Assembly (NCBI RefSeq): GCF_029360585.1
Contig: NZ_JAQZSJ010000001.1
Location: 124,001 to 188,000, forward strand
DNA from: Cohnella caldifontis
GTDB taxonomy: Bacteria; Bacillota; Bacilli; Paenibacillales; Paenibacillaceae
Length of the DNA: 64,000 nt
Direction of reading: 5' to 3'
In this document: positions 1-9,200 of the stretch, piece by piece
Numbering within the stretch: position 1 is the first letter of the stretch
How the letters are laid out: the number at the start of each line of letters is the position of its first letter
The notes under the pieces: model-generated
What the model saw: only the letters and a program-made list of their open reading frames with translations
What the model was told of the DNA's origin: nothing
Database searches by the model: none
Position numbers and translations under genes: made by a program

Positions 1-164
1 GTTACGAGAGTGGAGAGACTTACGTCGATTCCTGGCAACAGGTATTTCTTTGCCTCAACCAACCGTTTCGTGCGCATTCGTGCGGATCGGTTACAAGTTG
101 GCTTCCATTTACAACGGCTGCTGCAATGAGCCTCACCCGCTCCCCTTTTAGCGTAGTACTAAAA

Positions 165-273
165 TGCACTTAATTCCCGCAAGATCAAGGGTTTTCTTAG
201 TACTTAAGTGCCAATGCGCATTTATTTGTTTGAAAATCGGTTTTTCTAACCAATTCCTGCGAAACTAAATGCA
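165..273. repeat. cluster of short inverted repeats (TGCAyTTArTT units)
   Basis: A unit of about 20 bases starting TGCACTTAATTCCCGCAAGA at 165-184 recurs in degenerate inverted form at 255-273, where the complement reads TGCATTTAGTTTCGCAGGA. A third partial element with TTAAGTGC lies at 203-210. The first unit and the third can pair through TGCACTTAA and TTAAGTGC. The arrangement resembles small palindromic intergenic repeats, but I cannot name a family. Confidence 0.4.
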
Positions 274-414
274 CTTAGGTTCTTGACACTTCGATTTTGC
301 TGGCTCCCCCGGTTTTTAGATGTATTTTGGCATTTGAGCTTGACAAGTTGATGCAGAGCCCGTGTGAAGGGGACACGGAATGCGAACGTTTCTCCGCCCG
401 TTATTTTCAAACAA

Positions 415-442
415 AACCCGACCAGCCGAAGCCGATCGGGTT
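415..442 (-). terminator. Rho-independent terminator of the ABC exporter operon
   Basis: On the minus strand a 12-base-pair stem AACCCGATCGGC closes on a TTCG tetraloop and is followed by TTTTGTTT. It lies 42 bases past the stop of the last exporter gene. Confidence 0.85.
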
Positions 443-483
443 GTTCGCATTGCTTCATTTACTGATCATCCCTGCTGCACCCA

Positions 484-2283
484 TTACGCCGTCAAGAAAC
501 GGTACTGGGCCTCCACGAGGCTGCGGTAATGCCCCGGGCGCTTCATGAGCTCGTCGTGGTTGCCCTGTTCCACGATCTCGCCGTGATCGAGCACGACGAT
601 CGTGTCCGCATGGCGGATCGTCGACAGCCGGTGCGCCACGATGAAGGACGTGCGGCCTTCCAGCAGCCGGCCGAGCGCCTCCTGGATACGCAGCTCCGTC
701 TCGGTGTCGATGCTGGCCGTCGCTTCGTCCAGGATGAGGATTTTCGGATCGGCGAGCAGCGCCCGCGCGAACGAGAGGAGCTGCCGCTGGCCGACGGACA
801 GCGCGCTGCCCCTCTCCTGCACCTGCGTATCATAGCCGTCCGGCAAGTTCACGATGAAATCGTGGGCCAGCACCGACCGGGCCGCGGCTTCCACTTCCGC
901 GTCCGTCGCGTCGGGCCGGCCGTAGCGGATGTTCTCGCGGATCGTGCCCGAGAAGATGAACGTGTCCTGCAGCACGATCCCGACCTGCGACCGCAAGCTG
1001 TCCAAGGTGACGTCCCGCACGTCGACGCCGTCGAGCAGCACCCGGCCTTCCGTCACGTCGTAGAACCGGCACAGCAAGCTGACGATCGTGCTTTTTCCCG
1101 AACCGGTATGGCCGACGAGCGCGACCGACATGCCGGGCTTGACGTCCAGGCTGACGTTCCGCAGCGCCAGCCGGTCCGCGTCGTACGCGAAAGACACGCG
1201 ATCGAACTTGACGGCGCCTTGCAGGGCGGGCATCGGAAAGGCGTCCTTTTTCTCGGGAACGGCCGGCTTTTCGTCCATGTATTCGAAAATCCGCTCGACC
1301 GACGACATCGCGATCAACAGTTGGGAATACATGTTGCCGAGCCGCGTGATCGGCTCCCAGAAGCTCCCGACGTAGTTGACGAACGCGACGAGAATGCCGA
1401 CCGTTACCGCCCCGGTTTGGATCAGGTGCGTGCCGTACAGGATCAGGATCAGCGTGCCGACGGCCGACGTGATCTCGATCACCGGACCGAACAACTGGTT
1501 CATCGCGGATGCGAAGTTCCAAGAACGGAGATTGTCCCGGACCATGCCTTCGAAAAACGTTTTGTTCTCGTCCTCCTGCGTGAACGCCTGCGTGACCCGG
1601 ATGCCCTGGATCGCTTCGTTCAAGTGGGAGTTGATGCGGGACGACTTGATCCGCACGATCTGCCAGGCGAGCCGGATCCGTTTCCGAAGCGAGGTGGAAA
1701 CGAGGAACATGACCGGCACCGTGATCATGACGGCGAGGCCCAGCTTGAAATTCAGCGCGAGCAGGATGACGATGATGCCGAACAGCTGCAAAATGTCGAT
1801 GATCGAGTTGACGAGGCCGTTGGTCAGCATTTCCTGCAGCGAGTTGACGTCGTTCGTGACCCGGACCAAGACGGACCCGGCAGGCCGCTTGTCGTAAAAC
1901 CGGAAAGACAACGATTGCAAATGCTTGAACAGCGCGGACCGCACGTCGAAAATGACGAACTGTCCGATCCGGTTCGTTTTGTTGATCGTATAGTGCGACG
2001 ACCACCAGCGGACCGCGTACAGCAGCAGCATCACGGCTGCAATCGTAACCAGCAGCGGCACGCTTCCGGGGCCGTCCTTCGGATGGATCGCCCGGTCGAT
2101 GGCGGCGCTGAGCAGCAGCGGAATCGCCAGCCGCGGCAGCATGCCGAACAGCAGCATGACGACGGACACTTTCGCCACGTCCGACTTGTACGGGCGGATA
2201 TATTGCATCAAGCGGGCCATCTGCTTCCAGTTGAACGGCTTGTCGATCAGGACGTCGTCCTGGTAGACGAATTTCCGGCTCAT
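484..2283 (-). CDS. ABC exporter half-transporter, ATP-binding/permease (YfiC/YheH type)
   Basis: This 599-residue protein fuses an N-terminal membrane domain of about six helices (residues 30-330) to a C-terminal ABC ATPase. Walker A is GHTGSGKST near residue 390, and Walker B ends in LDEATAS with the catalytic Glu present. The signature loop reads LSVGQ instead of LSGGQ. Its start overlaps the stop of the upstream half-transporter by 4 bases (ATGA), so the two should be made together and form a heterodimer like B. subtilis YfiBC, YheIH or BmrCD. Substrate is unknown; such pairs export drugs, lipids or peptides. Confidence 0.9.
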   Translation of the reverse strand: MSRKFVYQDDVLIDKPFNWKQMARLMQYIRPYKSDVAKVSVVMLLFGMLPRLAIPLLLSAAIDRAIHPKDGPGSVPLLVTIAAVMLLLYAVRWWSSHYTINKTNRIGQFVIFDVRSALFKHLQSLSFRFYDKRPAGSVLVRVTNDVNSLQEMLTNGLVNSIIDILQLFGIIVILLALNFKLGLAVMITVPVMFLVSTSLRKRIRLAWQIVRIKSSRINSHLNEAIQGIRVTQAFTQEDENKTFFEGMVRDNLRSWNFASAMNQLFGPVIEITSAVGTLILILYGTHLIQTGAVTVGILVAFVNYVGSFWEPITRLGNMYSQLLIAMSSVERIFEYMDEKPAVPEKKDAFPMPALQGAVKFDRVSFAYDADRLALRNVSLDVKPGMSVALVGHTGSGKSTIVSLLCRFYDVTEGRVLLDGVDVRDVTLDSLRSQVGIVLQDTFIFSGTIRENIRYGRPDATDAEVEAAARSVLAHDFIVNLPDGYDTQVQERGSALSVGQRQLLSFARALLADPKILILDEATASIDTETELRIQEALGRLLEGRTSFIVAHRLSTIRHADTIVVLDHGEIVEQGNHDELMKRPGHYRSLVEAQYRFLTA

Positions 2284-4082
2284 CCCGTCACCTTCCTCTC
2301 GATCACGGAGACGGTTTCGAGCGGGGCAAGATCCAGCTCATCCGGCCGATCGGCGAATTGGATTTTATACGTCTCGCGGTATAATCCGGGCTGGCGCAGC
2401 AGTTTCTCGTGTTTGCCCCGCTGCACGACATGCCCTCGGTCGAGAACGACGATTTCGTCGGCGTGCATGAGCGACGAGATGCGGTGGGCGATGATGAACG
2501 TCGTGCGCCCTTTCATGACTTCCCGCAACGATCTCTGGATGGCCTGCTCCGTCTCCATGTCCAGCGCGCTGGTGGAGTCGTCGAGGATGAGCACCTTCGG
2601 CTTCCGCAGGAACGCGCGGGCGATGGCGATCCGCTGTTTCTGGCCGCCGGAGAGGCCCATGCCCCGCTCGCCGACGACGGTCTCGTAGCCGTCCGGAAGC
2701 TCGCGGATGAACCCGTCGGCCATCGCCAGCCGGGCGGCTTCCTCGATCTCTTCCATGGTGGCGTTCGGCCGGCCGTACGCGATGTTCTCCATGATCGTCG
2801 TCGAGAACAGGAACGATTCCTGGAATACGACGGCGACGTGGTCCCGCAGCCCGGCCAGTTCGAGCTGCCGGATATCCTTGCCGTCCAGCGTGATCGATCC
2901 GCCGGTTACGTCATAGGCCCGCAGCAGCAGGTTCACGACGGTCGATTTGCCCGATCCGGTGCCGCCCAAAAGTCCGATGACGGAGCCGGGCGGAACGTCC
3001 AACTCGAAGCCGGCGAGCGCAGCGGCATGTTCGTCATGGCTGCCGTATCGGAATTGGACGTCCTCGTAACGGATATGTCCAATGCCATCCAGCTTGTCGA
3101 TCGCCTCGGCGTTGCGGGCGTTTTTCACCGCGATCGGCTGGTTCAGCAGCTCGAGCAGCCTTTCCCCGGCCGCCTTGGACTGCGTGTAGCCGTTGATCTG
3201 GAAGCCGAGCGACCAGAGCGGCGCCACGATGATGCCGAGCATGCTGGACATCGCCACCAGATCGCCGAGCGACATGTAACCGCGAATGACGCGCCAGCCG
3301 CCGGCCAGGATCAGGATCGCGACGCTGAAGTTGGCGATGAATTCCATGGCCGGGAAGAACCGCGCCCATACGCCCGCGATCTCCAGGTTGATGTCGCGAT
3401 ACTCCTCGTTGCGCCGGGAAAATTTGTCGATTTCGAACGGTTCGCGGGCGAATGACTTCACCGTGCGGACGCCCATGACGTTCTCCTGCACGCTGACGGT
3501 CAATTTGCCCATCGCCGAGCGGATCGCCCGGAAAACCGGATGAATTTGCTGCTCGAATTTGATGGCCACGAAAATGAGGACCGGAATGGTCGACAGCGAG
3601 ATCAGCGTCAGCTGCCAGTCGATGAACACCATCATGGCGAAGCCGAACAGCACCAAAAACATCGTGTTCATCAGCTGCGCCATGCCGAAGCCGATGAAGT
3701 TGCGGAGGCCCTCGATGTCCGCCGTCAACCGCGACATGAGGTCGCCCGTCTTGGCGTTGTCGTAGAACGAGAAGGACAATTGCTGAAGCTTGGCATAGCA
3801 GCCGTTGCGCAGCCGGGTGGCCAGCCGGTTCCCCAGGCGTCCCCCGCAAAACCCGTGGACGTATTGGCATCCGGCCTTCACGATGACGATGCCGACCGCA
3901 AGCAATGCCAGTCCGAAAACGCCTTCAAAACGGCCGGGCAAAATCATGTCGTCGATCAGCCTGCGCAGCAGCAGCGGATACGCGAGCCCGAGCGCCGTCG
4001 CCATGGCCAATCCGAGAATGGATCCCGCCAAAAACGGTTTGTCCTGCCAGTAGTAGGATTTCAATCCCCGGAAGATGTCCAA
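2280..4082 (-). CDS. ABC exporter half-transporter, ATP-binding/permease (YfiB/YheI type)
   Basis: I start this protein at the TTG at 4082 (M-D-I-F-R-G-L, 600 residues) because AGGAGG sits 7 bases upstream; a longer open frame extends 36 codons further but has no such site. The N-terminal half is an exporter membrane domain. The C-terminal ATPase has Walker A GGTGSGKST, a normal LSGGQ signature and a Walker B reading LDDSTSALD, so Asp replaces the catalytic Glu. That is the usual mark of the subunit forming the degenerate site in heterodimeric exporters, and it fits the altered signature of the next gene. Confidence 0.9.
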   Translation of the reverse strand: MDIFRGLKSYYWQDKPFLAGSILGLAMATALGLAYPLLLRRLIDDMILPGRFEGVFGLALLAVGIVIVKAGCQYVHGFCGGRLGNRLATRLRNGCYAKLQQLSFSFYDNAKTGDLMSRLTADIEGLRNFIGFGMAQLMNTMFLVLFGFAMMVFIDWQLTLISLSTIPVLIFVAIKFEQQIHPVFRAIRSAMGKLTVSVQENVMGVRTVKSFAREPFEIDKFSRRNEEYRDINLEIAGVWARFFPAMEFIANFSVAILILAGGWRVIRGYMSLGDLVAMSSMLGIIVAPLWSLGFQINGYTQSKAAGERLLELLNQPIAVKNARNAEAIDKLDGIGHIRYEDVQFRYGSHDEHAAALAGFELDVPPGSVIGLLGGTGSGKSTVVNLLLRAYDVTGGSITLDGKDIRQLELAGLRDHVAVVFQESFLFSTTIMENIAYGRPNATMEEIEEAARLAMADGFIRELPDGYETVVGERGMGLSGGQKQRIAIARAFLRKPKVLILDDSTSALDMETEQAIQRSLREVMKGRTTFIIAHRISSLMHADEIVVLDRGHVVQRGKHEKLLRQPGLYRETYKIQFADRPDELDLAPLETVSVIERKVTG

Positions 4083-4101
4083 GACCGAACCTCCTGTAAT
4101 C

Positions 4102-4128
4102 GGGAGTTTGGCGGCGCCAAATTCTCCC
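4102..4128 (-). promoter_or_regulatory. palindrome before the exporter start codon
   Basis: TTTGGCG-G-CGCCAAA at 4107-4121 is a perfect 7-base inverted repeat, flanked by GGGAG and CTCCC that extend it. It ends about 15 bases from the Shine-Dalgarno sequence of the first exporter gene. It could be an operator or an mRNA hairpin; no regulator gene is adjacent. Confidence 0.4.
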
Positions 4129-4320
4129 CGCATTTGGTTACCCCGGAAGTTTAACCCGTTTTGGCAGGCGGGGCAATTTCGGTCTGGCACCTTCAGAACG
4201 GCTCAAACGGAAGCAGGCAGAGTTAGGGAAACGGAGAACGGCGTAATCGCTTAAATCGTCGTTTATCGTGCCTTTTCCTCCCATTTTGGAAGATCCGCCG
4301 ACGGAAGCCCCTGAGAGCGC

Positions 4321-4378
4321 AAAAAAACTCCTCCGCGTTGATCTCGGCGCCCGTGCGCCAACAATCGCGAAGGAGGAT
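4321..4378 (-). terminator. terminator after the glutamate-synthase-like gene
   Basis: On the minus strand CTCCTTCGCG pairs with CGCGGAGGAG (one G-U pair) and is followed by seven T residues. It lies about 20 bases past the stop codon at 4397. Confidence 0.8.
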
Positions 4379-4396
4379 GCCTGATTGTTCAAGCCG

Positions 4397-5845
4397 TCAA
4401 ATCGAATAAGCGGAGACCGAAACCTCTTCCGTCTCCCGTGTCGGGCGGCCGGGTTGCCGCTCGGGGGAAACGGCCGCCGGAAACGTCCGCCATTCCAGCG
4501 CCTCGTCCTGCATGTCGGGAGACGCCCACCCCCACTGGAGACCGGTCGTGCGGGCGATGTCGGCGTCCAGCGTGCACAGGTCGCTTTTGGAAATGTCGGA
4601 CAGCGCCGTTCTCCCGAGGGATTGCGCCACCTGCTCCATTTCCGTCACGCAGGCCCCCAAATAGCGGGCGAGGTTGCGGGCGGACCGGTCGACATCCAGC
4701 TCCGAGGTCATTTTGCCCGTGTAGACGACGAGGCTGGTCGCCGCTTCGAACGGCGCCGTTTCCACGATTTGATCCCCGATCAAGGCCATCATGGCGGCGG
4801 TGCCGATATAGACGGCATCCGCGCCGAGCGCCATCGCTTTCAGCATGCAGCCCGGCGTGACCAATCCTCCGGTGGCGATCAGGCTGACTTGGCCGACGGC
4901 GCCTTTGCGGGCCAAGTAACGGGATGCCCGGGCGACCGCGAACAACGTCGGCAGTCCGACGTCGTCCTGCAGCGTCGGCGCCCCGCCGTGGGTACCTCCT
5001 TCCGCCCCGTCGAGCGTAATGAAATCGACCCCGGCGTCGAGCGCGATTTGGAGTTCCTTCTCCAGATGGTGCGTGGCCGCGATCTTAAGGCCGACCGGCA
5101 CCCCGGTCTCCTCCCTGAGGCGGCCGACCAGTCCGATGAATTCCTCGGGGGAATCGACGCCCGGCAGTCGGGAATGGATCACGGACGGTTCGCCTTCTTT
5201 CAATCCGTACACTTCCCGGTAATCTTCCCCGATGTTCTTCGGCGTCGTCCGCTGCGACGCGGAGCCTTGGGCGCCTTGTCCCAATTGGATTTCGACCGCG
5301 TCCAGCTGCATGTACTTGTCCGGCGTGTTCATCCATCCGCCGCGGTTATATTGGCCGATGAACAGGCTGGCCGCCTCCCGTTCTTCCCGAAGCAGGCCCG
5401 CCTCCCCGGAATTCGTGGCCGTTCCGGCTGCCGTGGCGGCTTTGGCCAGCGCCAGCTTCGCGTTTTTGCTCAACGCTCCCCCGAACGACATGGCCGCGAT
5501 CATGATCGGGATCGAGATCGTCAGCGGCTTGCGGGCGCGCGGGCCGATCGTTACGGACGTATCGATAGCCACCTTCTCCGGCGTCGGCATCCGGAACAGG
5601 TGGACGGGGTTGAAGAGCAGCTTCTCCCACGGCGAAAAATGGATCGGGCTGCCGAGCGGACGGGGAACCGGCGTGCCGTGGGCGGAACGCATCAGGATCT
5701 CCATCAGGTTCGCCATTCCGATCTTCTGTCCGACCGGAATCGTCGCCGACAAATTCTCGGTATACTGGTCATTGACCATGCGGGAAATGGCTTTGTCGGC
5801 CGTTTCGTTCGCGATGGAGCGGATCAGGTTCTCAATGAACTTCAT
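4397..5845 (-). CDS. FMN-binding glutamate synthase family protein
   Basis: The 482-residue protein matches the stand-alone FMN-binding central domain of glutamate synthase. Family-like stretches include IAAMSFGGALSKNAK, the GSGQ-like region QLGQGAQGSASQ, ITLDGAEGGTHGGAP and ATGGLVTPG with GADAVYIGTAAM. The cysteine cluster C-x5-C-x4-C that binds the [3Fe-4S] centre in true GltB, and the glutaminase domain, are both absent. It is therefore unlikely to be a complete glutamate synthase; a flavin-dependent oxidoreductase of unknown substrate is safer. The ATG at 5845 is chosen; an in-frame GTG at 5854 is possible. It overlaps the upstream small gene and is probably translated with it. Confidence 0.8.
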   Translation of the reverse strand: MKFIENLIRSIANETADKAISRMVNDQYTENLSATIPVGQKIGMANLMEILMRSAHGTPVPRPLGSPIHFSPWEKLLFNPVHLFRMPTPEKVAIDTSVTIGPRARKPLTISIPIMIAAMSFGGALSKNAKLALAKAATAAGTATNSGEAGLLREEREAASLFIGQYNRGGWMNTPDKYMQLDAVEIQLGQGAQGSASQRTTPKNIGEDYREVYGLKEGEPSVIHSRLPGVDSPEEFIGLVGRLREETGVPVGLKIAATHHLEKELQIALDAGVDFITLDGAEGGTHGGAPTLQDDVGLPTLFAVARASRYLARKGAVGQVSLIATGGLVTPGCMLKAMALGADAVYIGTAAMMALIGDQIVETAPFEAATSLVVYTGKMTSELDVDRSARNLARYLGACVTEMEQVAQSLGRTALSDISKSDLCTLDADIARTTGLQWGWASPDMQDEALEWRTFPAAVSPERQPGRPTRETEEVSVSAYSI

Positions 5846-6107
5846 GGCCCGCACCCGGCTCCATCGACTGGAGCATGCCGTCCAGACGCCGGGACATGTT
5901 CAGGCACATTTGCTTGATCGTCCCGAGCTGGCGGGCGGCGCTTTGCTCTTCGACGGCGATGTCGACGAGCTCTTGCTTTTCGAACCCCGTTAACTTCCGG
6001 TAGTGCTCGTGCTCCACGCTGGACAACGTCCCCGCCATCGTCTCGATCCGGGCAATTTCCGAACTCAAATACTCGATCGTTTGTTTCATGTCGTTCCATT
6101 CCGCCAT
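5832..6107 (-). CDS. small coiled-coil-like protein of unknown function
   Basis: This 91-residue acidic protein is predicted to be mainly helical, with heptad-like spacing (EYLSSEIARIETMAGTLSSV, then further helices to residue 85). It has no membrane segment and no signal peptide. AAGGGGA lies a suitable distance before the ATG. Its end overlaps the start of the FMN-binding protein by 14-23 bases, which suggests translational coupling and a shared role. I do not recognise a family. Confidence 0.6.
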   Translation of the reverse strand: MAEWNDMKQTIEYLSSEIARIETMAGTLSSVEHEHYRKLTGFEKQELVDIAVEEQSAARQLGTIKQMCLNMSRRLDGMLQSMEPGAGHEVH

Positions 6108-6165
6108 TCGGGAGCGTCCCCTTTCGTTTCTATTGCGACTTCTCTAGGAAAGGATGTCACAAGGA

Positions 6166-6205
6166 AAAAGCCTCTATTCGCCCGATGAAGGGGAATAGAG
6201 GCTTT
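6166..6205 (-). terminator. terminator after the dynamin gene
   Basis: AAAGCCTCTATTC and GAATAGAGGCTTT form a 13-base-pair stem; the minus-strand product continues into TTTTTCC. It lies just downstream of the stop at 6219 and separates it from the small gene at 6107. Confidence 0.85.
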
Positions 6206-6218
6206 AGAAACGTGATGT

Positions 6219-9200
6219 TCAACCGTTGCCGATCCCGCGGACCCATTGCTCCCATTGCCCGCGGATTTCCTGAAGGCGCGCCGTCTGTGCCGGATCCGTC
6301 ATCGACGCTCCGAGGCTCGAAGCATACTCCGCCAGCTCCCCGGACAACTCGGCGTAAGCGTCGCGCAGCGTTCGGCGGTAAGTTTCCGCGAGCCGGGCGT
6401 TCCACGTCTCCCGCACGGAGGATAACCATTCGTCCGCCGTTTGGAAGAGCAGTTCGGCGGCCCAGTCGCGGAGCGCGTTTTTCCCTTCGTTTTCGAAGAA
6501 ATGCTTCGGGGATTTGAACGCTTGCCACAACCGCTTGGCATCGGGCAACGGACCGTCCCGATACGGTTCGCCGATCGGCAGTTCCAGGGCCGGCCGCGCG
6601 GAAGGCTCCAAGGCGAATCCTTCCTTCGCCAGTTCGGCGGCCGCGGCGTTCAGCACTTCCCCCACCGAACGTTCAAGCGTCCCCTCCAGCCGAAGCCCCG
6701 CGGAACGCAGCTCCTGCGCCAAGTCTTCCCCTAGGCCGCGCTTAAGGTCTTCCCAGCAGGCGACCAGCAGCTTCTTCAAATCCCGGCCGTCGTCCTGAAG
6801 CACGGAAGGATGGAAAGCCGTCTGAAAATGTTCGCCGAACCGGTAATACGCCCGCTGGCGCAAATGGTACAGCTGCTCGGCCGCTTCCTGCAGCAGCGGC
6901 TGCACCGCGGCGCCGGGCGCGTCCCGGCGGCCGTTCTCCCTCCACGTCTCGGCCAGCGCCATCCAGCGGTCCGCCTCCGCTTTGCGGGCGTCGGCATCCG
7001 CGGTCGCGGCCTGCAGCCACCCGTCCAGCTGGCGGCCGGCGCGTTCGATTTCCTTGCGGGCGGAAGCGGCGGCCAAGCCGCCCAGCTCCGTGCGGGCGAA
7101 TGAATGGAACGCCTGCTCGAACGCCGCGAGCCCGGACGATTCCCATTGCCGCGCGTTGCCCGCCAATTTCGCGTCCAGCCCCCGCAGGCTGGATACGGCG
7201 AACAGCCGGGGATTGCGGATCCCGTGCTTCAGGAGCTGTTTCGCGACATGCTCCCGCACCGCCGCCAGCTCATCTTCCGAGGAAGCAAGGTCGGCGGCGT
7301 TGATCAGGAAAAACATTTTATCCAGTTCGAAAACGTCTTTGACGCTTCCCAGCTGGTTCAGGAACTGCCGGTCCGCCTCGGTGAACGCGTGGTTGTAATA
7401 CGTCACGAACAGCACGGCGTCGGAGTTTTTGATGTACTCGAACGCCACGCCGGTATGGCGCGCGTTGATCGAATCGGCTCCCGGCGTGTCGACGAGCACC
7501 GCTCCGCCCCGCGTCAGCGGCGAATCGACGGACAAGTCGATCTCCGCCACGAAGCAGGACGCTTGCTCGTCGGCCGCATATTGCCGGTAGCCTTCGCCCG
7601 TCTCCGGAAACCGCGTGCCCAGCAAGCCGCCGTAGCGGGACCAGCCCTCGGACGCCGCGCGCAGGAAAGCCAGGTGCGGCTTGCCCCTCGGATGAACGTC
7701 GTCCCCGTTCATGCGGACGGCCAGACCCAGCAAAGCTTCGGCCGTACCGGCACCGTCGATCTCCGCCTGGGGCACGCCAAGCCGCCGCAGCGAATGGCGG
7801 ATATCTTCCATCATCGCTTCGCCCGATTTCATCGTGATATATGCCGTGCCGGCCGGATGCTCCGGCGTCGGGGCGACGATGCGGTTGATCGCGGCCGTCG
7901 TCGGATTCGGGGACACCGGCAGCGCCGGTTGTCCGATCAGCGCGTTGGCGAACGACGATTTGCCCGCGCTGAAGGCGCCGAACAACGCGATCGTAAACCG
8001 GCGGCTGCGGAAGCGCTCCGCTTTGGCCGTCAGCCCGTCGGCCGTTTTGGCCAGCGCCGGAATCGGCCTCAGCAGGGCCGCCGCTTGCTCCAGCAAGGAC
8101 ACCGCCTCTGCCGGGGCGCCCAGCGACAGCTCGGCAGAGCCGAAATCCGCCGCCGCTTCCTCCGGCGTTTCCCGATCGTCCGCCAACTCGTCAACGTCAG
8201 CAAGCTCGAAGACGCCTGCACTCGCGGCGGTCTGGGCCGGCTGCGGCAATCGAGGTTCCGGTTCGGACGCGCGTTCGGGGAGAAGCGCCAGCAGCCGCTC
8301 CTTTACCTCCTCCTCCGACCGCTCCAGCTCGGAGTGCGCCGCGGCCGCCGTTTCCCGTCGCTGCAGGTCCGCAAGCTCCGACGTCAGCCGCTCCGCTTCG
8401 CGGTCCAGCTCCGGCTGGCGAAGCGCGAGAATTCGATCCATGAAGCCCATCGCCGCTCTGCGATAGCGGCTTTTGATCTCGGCGCTGACGTCCGCCGCGA
8501 AGTTCAGCACGGCTTGCCCGTCCGCGCCCATGCCGGGTTTCACGCGTTCCCGCAGCCACCCCGGCGTCGCGGGCTCGAAGGCGGCTTCGAGCGCGGCCTC
8601 CATGTCCTCGCCTTCCCATCCCGCTTCTCGGGCTTCGCGCCGGAGCAGCTCCCGGACGTGGCCGTTCAGATTCGCGGAGATTTGCCGGTTCAAATCGTCC
8701 GTGAGCAGCGACAGCCGGCTCTCGCGCTCCGCCTCCGTCTTCGCCGCGCCGCCGAACCAGCCGACCTTGAACCCGGGCTGCAGGCTCTCCAGCACCGCAC
8801 CCGCTTTGTCCCGCGTCTCGGCGGGCGTCAGGTTGGCATTTTCCAGCAGGCGGTCCAGCTCCGTACGGACGGCGTCCTTATGGGCATTGCCCGCCCCGCG
8901 GACTTGCCGGAGCTCCTCTTCCAGCCGGCGGCGCGTTTCCGCAAGCCGCGCGTACGCCCCTTCCTCCGCGTCGCCGATCTCCCCGTGAAGCCTCTCCCGC
9001 TCTTCGCGGTGATTTTCCCGCAACGATTCGCGGAACAACTCCGCCAAATAAACCGCGGATCGCGCCGCCGAACGTCGCATCAGCTCCCCGCGCAGCGGCT
9101 TCAGCCGTTCAATCAGGGTCAGCAGCTCCCCCCATTGGGACAAAGGATGCCCGGGCACTCTCAAGGAGAGGAACAACAGTCCCGCGGGGCGGATTTTCCA

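Larger units (their letters stand above)
1..483. other. intergenic region, AT-richer, no gene seen
   Basis: No convincing coding sequence lies here; the short open frames on both strands lack a family signature and a ribosome binding site. The stretch 160-300 is clearly richer in A and T than the rest of the window and carries short inverted repeats. The right end holds the terminator of the ABC exporter operon. The TTGACA at 282-287 has no good -10 box at the right distance, so I do not call a promoter. Confidence 0.6.
4083..4396. other. intergenic region between exporter operon and glutamate-synthase-like gene
   Basis: Apart from the palindrome near 4102-4128 and the terminator at 4321-4378 I see no gene in this 314-base stretch. 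The exporter promoter should lie here, but no clear sigma-A hexamer pair was found. Confidence 0.5.

Noticed and set aside
529-2688. Long open frame on the plus strand opposite the ABC exporter
   Set aside because: It is Arg/Asp/Gln-rich antisense sequence without motifs; the minus-strand reading is a clear ABC exporter.
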